Under the pieces are notes generated by a model. The model worked only from the letters and a program-made list of their open reading frames with translations. It ran no database searches and had not been told where the DNA came from. A stretch of 12,638 nucleotides of DNA from Agrocybe praecox (lineage: Eukaryota; Basidiomycota; Agaricomycetes; Agaricales; Agrocybaceae): the NCBI GenBank assembly GCA_964017145.1, contig CAXHKQ010000273.1, forward strand, positions 1-12,638, read 5' to 3'. Below are positions 1-7,952 of the stretch, piece by piece (position 1 is the stretch's first letter; each line of letters starts with the position of its first letter). Made by a program: the position numbers and the translations under genes.

Positions 1-3000
1 CGGCGACGGTCTCCCGTTGCGGCATGGTGTACAATGACTACAAGGACTGGGGCTGGCGGCCGTACATCGAATCGTGGCTGCAGCAGCAGAAATCTGATAT
101 CTACAGGGCCATGCTTAAGGATCTCTGTGAGGAATTCTTCGACAAGATCCTCAACTTCAAGCGCCTGAACTGCGGTGAAACTATTCCGACCAACGAACTG
201 AACCTTATTCAGTCGTTCTGCCGTCTGATGAACTGCCTGGCAACCAAGGCTAACGGCATTGTCACCGATATGCCGTCGGACGAGGACCTCGTGCCGGTGG
301 CTATGGACGCACTATCCAACATCGCCAAGCTGTGGTTCATGTTCTGCATGATCTGGTCGCTGTGCGCGTCCGTCAACGATGTGGGTCGCACCAAACTGGA
401 CACGTACTTGCGCGAGCTGGACGGAATGTTCCCGCTAAAGGACACAGTGTACGATTACTATGTGGACGCTGAGCGCAAGGCGCTGGCCGCCTGGGAGGAG
501 AACCTGGACGAGAGCTGGCGCTTCGATCCGGAGATGCCGTACTACAAGATTGTCGTGCCGACCGTGGACACCATTCGCTACGACTACGTGGTGGCCAAGC
601 TGATACACAACGGTTATCCGGCCATGCTCACCGGGCCCGTTGGCACCGGCAAGACGTCGGTGGCGGCCTCGGTGCTGTCCCATCTGGACACCACGCAGAA
701 CTCGGTACTGCTGATGAATATGTCCGCGCAGACGTCGCCGAGCAACGTGGCAGGAGGCGATCGAGGCGCGCCTCGAGAAGCGTACCAAGTCTGTGTTTGT
801 GCCGATGGGCGGCAAACGGATGATTTGCTTCATGGACGACATGAACATGCCGGCGCGTGGACACATACGGATCGCAATGCGCCCTGGAGCTGGTGCGCGA
901 GTGGATCGACTACGAGTTCTGGTACAACAAGCAGACGCAGCAGCGCATTTACGTGAAGAACATGCTGTTGCTGGCCGCGATGGGACCGGCTGGCGGTGGC
1001 CGCCAGGTGATGTCACCGCGCACCGTCTCGCGCTTCAACATGATCAACATGACGTTCCCCACCAAGCCGACGATCACGCGCATTTTCGGCACGTTGCTAA
1101 AGCAGCAGCTCGGAGACTTCGACAAGGAACTGCACGGTTTGGCGAAGATACTCACCTCTGCCACGATCGATCTGTTCAAACGCGGTGGTCGACAAAATGC
1201 TGCCCACACCGGCGAAAATGCACTATCTGTTCAATCTGCGCGACATCTCGCGCGTATTCCAGGGACTGTTGCGTAGTAGTTTCGAGTACCACAATACCAA
1301 GCAGCTCCAGCTCCGGCTGTGGATTCACGAGTGCTTCCGCGTGTTCAGCGATCGACTGGTCGACGACAAGGACTGCGAGTGGTTTTTGGAGGAAATGAAC
1401 CACCAAATCGCCCGCTACCTGGAGGTGACGCTGCACAGTTTGTGCCCGAACAAGGAGTCGCCGGTGTTCGGAGATTTCATAAGCGCCAACGGCTACTACG
1501 AGGATTTGCGCGACGCGCAGGCGTTGCGCTCCTGGATGCAGGAAACGCTGGATGAGCGCAACTCTGCGTCTGGTGTGGTTCCCATGGACCTGGTGCTGTT
1601 CCGCGAGGCCATCGAGCATGTGACACGCATCGTGCGCGTCATCTCGCAGCCGCTCGGTCACATGCTGTTGGTGGGCATCGGTGGTTCGGGACGCCAGAGC
1701 TTGGCCAAGCTGGCCACGCACATTCTCGGCTTCTCGCTGTTCACCGTCGAGGTGACGAAGCGCTACGGTACGCAGGAGTTCCGCGAGGATCTGAAGAAAC
1801 TTTACGCCATGATTGCGGTGCAATATGCCGGTCTACGGTGTTCATGTTCAACGATACGCAGATCCAGGAGGAGAACTTTATGGTCATCCTGAAACAACAT
1901 GTTGTCCGCCGGCGAGGTTCCCAGCTTATACAAGGGCGACGAATTCGAGGAGATCAAATCGGGACTGGAGCACGCGGCCAAGCGGGCCGGTGTCGGTCTG
2001 ACGACGGAGGCCATCTACGGCTTCTTCCTCGATCGGGCGCGCTCCAATCTGCACATGTGTATCTGCATGTCGCCGATTGGCGCCGAATTCCGGGTGCGTG
2101 TGCGCGAGTATCCGGCGCTGGTCAACTGCTCGACAATCGACTGGTTCAAGGAGTGGACGGAGCAGGCTCTGCTCGAAGTCGGCAATCGGTATCTTGGCGA
2201 CTGTGTGCTGCACATGCCCATCGAGGGCACGTTCATGACGGCCGACGAGAAGGCCAAAGAGAAGGAGGCGCAGCAGGGTGAGAAGGCGGCGCCGCCGGGC
2301 AAACAGCGACGCACCAGCCAGGTCATGGTCGAAGAGCGACTACATTTTGCGGTTGCTGGAACGTTTGCATTCGTGCACACGGTGGTGCTGAAGATGTCGC
2401 GCGCGATGTTCCTCGAAATGAAGCGCATCAACTATGTGACGGCGACCAACTATCTGGATCTGGTGTCCGGCTACAAGCTGATGCTAGCCGAAAAACGTCA
2501 CACTATTTCCAGTGCTTCGAACAAGCTGCGCAACGGACTGGATGCAATCGAGTCAACGAGCGTGAAGGTCGACGGAATAGGAGAAGAACTGGTCATCAGG
2601 ACCGCAGCCGTGCAAGAATTCCAGCTCATTTGCGACGGATTCATCGAACAAATCGAAAAGGAGACGCTGGATGCCGACGTAGCTCGCTCCGAAGTCGAGG
2701 TGCAGAAGAAGTCGATAGCAATGGAACAAGAGAGAATTGGCCTGTTAGAAGTGGACGCGAAAAAGGATTTGGCAAAGGCGTTGCCCAACCTGACAGCGGC
2801 AGAGCTTGCTCTGCAGTCGCTCAACAAGAAGGATCTGTCCGAGGTCAAGTCGTACTCGAAGCCACCGATCAAGGTTGAGCGCGTCATGGAGGCGGTGATG
2901 ATTCTGCTTGGCAAGAAACCCGACTGGGTCACGTCCAAACAGAAGCTGGGCGAACAGGACTTTCTCGATCAGCTCAAGGAGTTCGACAAGAACCACATAA

Positions 3001-4519
3001 CCGAAAAGACGCTCAAGAAAATCGTACACTACACGCAGGACGTCGAACTCGAGCCGGACAAGGTGGGCATGGTGTCCTCTGCCTGCCGCTCACTCATCCT
3101 CTGGGTGCGCGCCATCGAGAAATACGCGCGCGTCTACAAAGTCGTTGGACCGAAGATCGAGTATGTAGAAATGCTACAGGAACAATTAAGGCAGAAGGAA
3201 GCGGAGCTGGCCGAGGCAATGCGCAAGCTTGCCGAACTGGAGGCCAAGCTGGAACAACTGCGCATTGACCTGGAAGAGAAGTTGCGCAACAAGGAACAGC
3301 TCATCCGGGAGGCCGAGGAGCTACGCCTGAAGCTGGAACGCGCCCGGCTGCTGGTCGACGGTCTGTCCAGCGAACGACTGCGCTGGATCGAAACGGTCAA
3401 GCGGCTAGACATCGAGTTCAGTCGGCTGCCCGGCGACTGTCTGCTGGCCACTGCGTTCGTCTCGTACCTCGGCCCCTTCCCGAGCGGCTACCGCATGAAG
3501 TTGTCGGCGGTGTGGCTTAAGCAGATCGTCGGCCAGGTGCCCGTCACTGCCGAGTTCGACATTCAGCTGTTCTGCGCCGATGCGCCGCTGATCCGCGAGT
3601 GGAACACGCGCGGCCTGCCGTCCGATGAGTTCAGCACGGAGAACGCAATCATGGTGACGACGGCGCGCCGCTGGCCGCTGATCATCGATCCGCAGACGCA
3701 GGCGGTGCGCTGGATCAAGAACATGGAGCGCATGAACGATCTGCAGGTGATCGGCTTCGGCGACCGTGACTACATCGAGGTGCTGGAGTCGGCGATGCGC
3801 ACCGGCAAGCCGGTGCTGCTGCAGAACGTGCAGGAGAGCCTCGATCCGGTGCTGTCGCCGGTGCTCAGTAAGTCCATTGTGCGCGAGGGCTCGCTGCTGA
3901 TGATCCGCTTCAACGAGCGCATCGTCGTCTACAACGACAACTTCCGGCTGTTCATCACCACCAAGCTGAGCAATCCGCACTACGGACCGGAGACGTCGTC
4001 GCGGACGACGGTCATCAATTTCATCGTGAAGGAGGTGGGACTGGAGGCGCAACTGCTGAGCGTGGTGGTGCGCAAGGAGCGGCCGGCTGTCGAGGAGCAG
4101 AAGGACGCCCTGGTGACGAGCATCGCGAAGAATAAGCGCATCCTGCAGGAGCTGGAGAACGAGATTCTGCGCATGCTGAACGACGACTCGCGCCCCCCGA
4201 TTCTGGAGGACGAGGAGCTGTTCAGCACGCTGATGACGTCGAAGCAGACGTCGGCGAGGGTGACCGAGGAGCTGGCTGTCGCCGAGGTCACAGAGGTGGA
4301 GATCGATGCGGCACGCGAGGAGTACCGGGCGATCGCGCAGCGCGCCAGCGTGCTGTTCTTCGTACTGATGGACATGTCGAAGATTGATCCGATGTACCAG
4401 TTCTCGCTGGAGGCGTACGTGCTTCTGTTCGTGCAGTCGATCGAGCGCAGCACGCGGAGTCCGGTGCTGGTGGAGCGGATTGCGTCGCTGAACAATTTCC
4501 ACACGTTCTCGGTGTACAA
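1..4519 (+). CDS. DNAH2: Axonemal dynein heavy chain, DNAH2/kl-2 type: large exon, 5' part outside the window
   Basis: Motor subunit of an inner arm axonemal dynein (1-beta chain of dynein f/I1); it hydrolyses ATP to slide microtubule doublets in cilia and sperm flagella. The frame is already open at base 3 with the AAA2 sensor motif ATVSRCG, so the ATG at 24 is internal. Domains in order: AAA3 P-loop GPVGTGKT (633-656) and Walker B acidic pair (835-840); AAA4 P-loop GIGGSGRQS (1674-1700) and Walker B-like FNDTQI (about 1847-1864); stalk helix CC1 (about 2487-2845); microtubule-binding domain (about 2850-3130); strongly charged coiled coil CC2 (about 3160-3410); AAA5 (from about 3410) with the conserved GLEAQLL strut segment (about 4040). 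The DNAH2 assignment rests on remembered near-identity in stretches such as LFNLRDIS, LWIHECFRVFSDRLVD and PMDLVLFREAIEH. Five single-base frame disruptions lie at 749-1894. From 1899 to the donor at 4519/4520 the frame is intact. Other axonemal chains are less likely but not excluded. Confidence 0.88.
749..1894 (+). other. Cluster of five single-base frame disruptions in the dynein exon
   Basis: Following dynein homology, the reading frame changes five times. There is one extra G at 749-750 (after SPSNV), one at 859-860 (after MPAR) and one at about 1184 (after LFKR). One base is missing at 1836-1837 (between AGL and VFMFND), and one extra A lies in the A-run 1892-1894 (before MLSAGEVP). The net change is +3, so the final frame equals the first. 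The protein is dynein-like on both sides of every break, and no in-frame stop occurs except in the shifted frames. Read literally, the frame entering at base 3 ends at 956, within AAA3. Sequencing or assembly error is my favoured cause. Recent pseudogenisation is the alternative. Confidence 0.82.
2241..2321 (+). other. Charged low-complexity loop inserted in the AAA4 region
   Basis: About 27 codons rich in Lys, Glu, Gln and Ala interrupt otherwise well conserved AAA4 sequence, between the segment CVLHMPIEG and the segment VEERLHFAVA. As far as I recall, vertebrate DNAH2 is much shorter here. The loop contains RRTS, which fits the minimal protein kinase A consensus RRxS. A surface loop is inferred; no function can be read from the sequence. 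Confidence 0.5.
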
Positions 4520-4652
4520 GTGAGTTGCAAATATCTGAAAAATTACTCAATATAAGACAAATTATAACGTCGATATTGCGATATGCTGCACATCTCCACC
4601 TGGAGCCAATTCCAAATTCCCAATTCTCATACTTCGCCCATTCGTTCCTCAG
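4520..4652 (+). other. Spliceosomal intron, 133 bp, in the dynein gene
   Basis: The donor reads AA|GTGAGT at 4519/4520. The acceptor is a pyrimidine-rich tract ending TTCCTCAG at 4652. The intron splits a Lys codon after its second base. Joining the flanks restores the conserved dynein passage ...VYK|NTCRALFERHK..., whereas reading through meets a TGA at 4521-4523. The intron is AT-rich compared with its flanking exons. Confidence 0.9.
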
Positions 4653-6096
4653 AAACACCTGCCGCGCCCTCTTCGAACGCCACAAGCTCCTCTTCTCCGC
4701 CCACATGTGCTCGCGCATCCTCGCCCAAGCGGACAAGCTCAACTTCGGCGAGTTCAACTTCCTCCTCATGGGCTCCGTCGTCCTCGACCGCAAGGACCAG
4801 ATGATCAACCCCTGTCCGGACTGGATCAGTGGCACCAGCTGGGACGACCTGTGCGAACTGGACCGGCTGCCCGGCTTCCACGGCATCACCGACACCATTG
4901 AGAAGGCGCCCGCCGAGTGGCGCCTGTGGTACACCACCACCGAGCCGGAGAACGAGCCGCTCGTCGGCGAGTGGCAGGACATCTGCAACGAGTTCCAGCG
5001 CATGCTGATCGTCCGCTGTCTGCGGCCCGATCGCACCACCTCGTGCATGCGCGGCTGGATCACCACCCAGATGGGGGCCCGCTTCACCGAGCCGCCCGCT
5101 CTGGATCTCAAGCAGGTGTGGGACGAGTCGACGGCGCGCACGCCGCTGATCTTCGTGCTGTCGCCGGGCGCCGATCCCACGTCCAGCCTCAACGTGCTGG
5201 CCGAGACGACCGAGATGACGAAGAAGTTCCACAGCCTCAGCCTGGGGCAGGGCCAGGCGCCGATCGCGACGCAGCTGATCCGCGAGGGCCGGCGCAAGGG
5301 CCACTGGGTGTACCTGGCCAACTGTCATCTGTCACTCAGCTGGATGCCCGCGCTGGACAAGATGGTCGACGATCTGATCGCCAAGAAGCCGCACAAGAAC
5401 TTCCGGCTGTGGCTGAGCAGCGATCCGTCGCCGTCGTTCCCCATTTCGATCCTGCAGGCGGGCATCAAGATGACGACGGAGCCGCCGAAGGGACTGCGGG
5501 CGAACCTGAAGCGGCTGTACACGACGCTGAGCGAGGAGCGCTTCGAGGCGTGCCAGGAGCGCGACAAGTACCGCAAGCTGCTGTTCGGCCTGTGCTTCTT
5601 CCACTGTGTGCTGCTCGAGCGCCGGAAGTTCCAGCAGCTGGGCTTCAATGTGGTGTACAGCTTCAACGATTCCGATTTCGATGTGTCGGAGAATTTGCTG
5701 TCGCTGTACCTGGACGAGTATCCGGAGACGCCGTGGGATGCGCTCAAGTATCTGATAGCGGCGGTGAACTATGGCGGCCATGTGACGGACGACTGGGACC
5801 GGCGGCTCTGCTCCACGTACATCAATCAGTACTTCTGCGAGTCGGCGCTGAACGTGCCGCAGTTCAAGCTGAGCTCGCTGGGCTCGTATTTCGTGCCGCG
5901 CGACGGCAATTTGGATTCGTACCTGGAGTATATAAATCTGCTGCCGGCGGTCGATCAGCCGGAGGCGTTCGGGCAGCACGCGAACGCCGACATTTCGGCG
6001 CTGTTCGAGTACGCGCGAAGCACGTTCGCGACGATGATGCTGATGCAGGCGGACACGGGGCCGAGTGCGGAGGCGGGGAGCAGTCCGGAGGACAAG
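4653..6096 (+). CDS. DNAH2: Axonemal dynein heavy chain, DNAH2/kl-2 type: next exon (AAA6 and start of the C-terminal region)
   Basis: This exon continues the heavy chain in the frame of codon 4654. It encodes the AAA5-AAA6 linker and AAA6, with the family signatures FERHKLLFS, DPTSSLNVLA, LGQGQAPIA, GHWVYLANCHL, SWMP, MTTEPPKGL and CFFHCVLLERRKF. It ends in the conserved passage around DALKYLIAAVNYGGHVTDDWDRR and YINQYFC. The exon stops at a phase-0 donor, GAC AAG|GTAGGA, exactly where the family sequence would continue with further C-terminal helices. The frame runs open past the donor to a TAA ending at 6237, but those 46 codons have no dynein character and look like intron. Roughly 300 C-terminal residues are missing, judged from memory of DNAH2 length. 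I see no disruptions in this exon. Confidence 0.88.
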
Positions 6097-6403
6097 GTAG
6101 GAAGATGCGCGGACCTCAAACTGATTGAACGTATCTTGTATCTTGATCGAATCGAAGCGCTCTATTGTTTTGGTTACCGAGTTGATTATTGGGTGATCAT
6201 TGATGAGCTGGAAGTTCAGGACGTTCAACATTTGTAATCATACATAATTATTTTTATACTAGCCTGAGCAAACTTAGTAGCACGTAATGTTACCGTAATG
6301 TTTTAGTTTTCTAATCCACTTGATTTCGACTGTTAAATCCGAATAATCATAATTTTCTATTGCGGAAACGAGAAAAAATCGCTCTAACGAGACACTTTAT
6401 ATA

Positions 6404-6779
6404 ACAAGGGGAGAGTCAGGGTTTGATGGAAGCAATCGAAGAATCCCTTACAGGGTAGAAATTTGCCCTTTTTGACTGGCTACAACTCTTCAGAGGGAAA
6501 CCTTATGACAAAACTGTAGTATATTTATTTCATCTCCCAGACCGCCAGTATAATACTACATCAACACATTTTCGGTGTACATGTCAATTGACTGTTATGG
6601 AAAATGTGTTGATGCAGTATTAGAGTGGAGTGGCCAGTTAAAAAGGGCATATTTCGATACTCCCATACAACATCTCCATCTTGAATTGCTCATAACTTCC
6701 GCCACAGGGCCCATTGGCAAGAATCCTGACACACGTATATCTTTATTTTGCTTCCATCAAACCCTGACTCTCTCCTTGT
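6404..6779. mobile_element. Foldback / MITE-like element with 32-bp terminal inverted repeats
   Basis: The ends 6404-6435 and 6748-6779 are inverted copies that match at 31 of 32 positions; each begins ACAAGG. Two inner inverted pairs nest inside: 6458-6480 with 6633-6655 (21 of 23) and 6552-6573 with 6600-6621 (21 of 22). The whole piece could fold into one long interrupted hairpin. It has no credible coding frame, which fits a non-autonomous DNA element. The flanks (ATATA before, AAGAC after) show no clear target site duplication, so the exact ends and superfamily remain open. Confidence 0.72.
6552..6621. repeat. Central hairpin of the foldback element
   Basis: 22-bp inverted arms 6552-6573 and 6600-6621 differ at one position and enclose a 26-bp loop. 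This is the apex of the larger palindrome at 6404-6779. Confidence 0.8.
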
Positions 6780-7567
6780 AAGACACACACCGGACATTTG
6801 AGGGTTCATCATTTTATGGTTGGAGTGCGTCCAAATGTGCATATAGGTTTTCGAAATGTTTAAAAAAATATGTAAAAAACCATTTCAGTACCAAGTCGAT
6901 TTAAACTAATTTTAATGAAACTTGTTGATAAGGTATATTGATCGAACTTTTCAAATGTGCAGATAACAACCATACATTTTACAATATTACCTTCGCTAGC
7001 AAAAATAACTTTTCAACACGAAATTATCGAATCATGCTGGGCGAAAAAACAACTTATCCGGGAACAGATGAATTTTGCAAAGCATTCCGGACAGTTTTTT
7101 CCTCATCAAATTCATATAAGACGTTCGCATGGGAGTATGGGAGTAACGCTAATTACACTAGGTAACAAAAGTCAAGTTATGGCATATATCGGCCTTATTT
7201 ACTTTTCTGACGTACGTTTATCTCCATATCACGAATCCGAAAAAAAGTAGTTTCAGGAAGGCTTTCGAAGATATTGGTGTAAGTTGTATTTTACGACATG
7301 ACCTCAGACAATTGCCTATATCTCATGTATTAATTTTCGTAGGCCGATCTGCCGCACATAATATGAAACCTTTTTGTAAATGATACAATTTATGTCATCA
7401 TTGCGGACATGTTAAATGATGTTGATAGTAGAAAATAGTGGGAAAAGTTCAAAAGTGATGAAAATAAAATCACGCAAACAACTTTTTAGTTGAGAAAACT
7501 CAAATATAGCCGCGTGGCAATATCTATGGAAAAAAGTGTCGTCTAGTTTTATAAATAGTAAATGTTT
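6780..7567. other. AT-rich intron sequence, nothing recognised
   Basis: I see short open frames only (longest under 100 codons, no recognisable motif), A- and T-runs, and no convincing repeat, RNA gene or exon. The last four bases are the left copy of the retrotransposon target duplication. Confidence 0.6.
7564..7567 (+). repeat. Target site duplication GTTT, left copy
   Basis: GTTT directly precedes the 5' LTR and recurs at 12627-12630 directly after the 3' LTR. A 4-bp duplication is usual for several insect Ty3/Gypsy lineages. Confidence 0.8.
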
Positions 7568-7797
7568 TGTAGACCTTTTCCGTTAATGAACCCCTAAGTG
7601 TATGACGCGCCACCTACATGTGAAACTTATAAACACACACACACTCAGACTGTTGCAGCCCTGACCGAAAGAAGAGAGAAGGAGAAGAACCAGGACAACA
7701 ACACAGACAACAACACCGACAACACGTAGCTTGTGCAAAATCATGTGATCGAGGTTTGAGCATTCGAAATACACGCGTCGTGGAAAGAGGTTCTACA
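7568..7797 (+). repeat. 5' LTR, 230 bp
   Basis: Bounded by TG...CA within a 6-bp inverted repeat, TGTAGA...TCTACA. It contains a TATAAA box at 7628-7633, a CA run at 7634-7644, a 23-base purine tract at 7667-7689, and an AC-rich stretch with CAACAACAC motifs after that. No AATAAA polyadenylation signal is visible. It matches 12397-12626 base for base as read by eye. Confidence 0.95.
7628..7633 (+). promoter_or_regulatory. TATA box of the LTR promoter
   Basis: TATAAA lies 60 bp into the LTR, a plausible position in U3. An initiator-like TCAGACT follows at 7645-7651. It is closer than the usual 25-30 bp spacing, so the transcription start is uncertain. Confidence 0.5.
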
Positions 7798-7799
7798 CC

Positions 7800-7809
7800 T
7801 CAGAAGTGG
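7800..7809 (+). other. Probable primer-binding site, complementary to tRNA-Leu
   Basis: TCAGAAGTGG begins two bases after the LTR. It equals the complement of the tRNA-Leu acceptor and T-arm junction (tRNA ends CCACTTCTGACA-CCA, from memory), offset five bases inward from the CCA end. The next bases also resemble the tRNA complement if gaps are allowed, but weakly. A standard site beginning TGG at the LTR edge is absent. Confidence 0.5.
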
Positions 7810-7952
7810 TCGACCATGCCACTTTCAATCGTCAGCCATCCCGTTACGATTTATATAACGCGAGTCCCGTTAAACCCCCCGACCAGTTTTCTCGCGTGAA
7901 ATTCCCCGAACCCCCACATCGAATTTCAACACACAGTGCACATAGTTTCCGC

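Noticed and set aside
4525..4652. Upstream part of the second dynein frame as a separate gene start
   Set aside because: It lies inside the intron; dynein homology begins only at 4653, right after the CAG acceptor.
3405..5321. Antisense open frame of 638 codons opposite the dynein exons
   Set aside because: It is the complement of strongly conserved GC-rich dynein coding sequence, spans a clear intron, is Arg/His-rich and has no recognisable domain. It is a compositional shadow.
6097..6237. Continuation of the dynein frame past 6096 to a stop at 6237 as a real C-terminus
   Set aside because: The added residues have no dynein character and start exactly at a GTAGGA donor, where conserved sequence should continue. 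Read-through of intron is the simpler view.
6938..7250. Small overlapping open frames in the intron as genes
   Set aside because: Both are under 100 codons in AT-rich DNA, with no motif, no splice context and no similarity to the missing dynein C-terminus.
7583..7774. Identical 63-codon antisense frames in both LTRs (also 12412-12603)
   Set aside because: Val/Leu-rich antisense translation of the AC- and purine-rich LTR; no independent evidence of coding.
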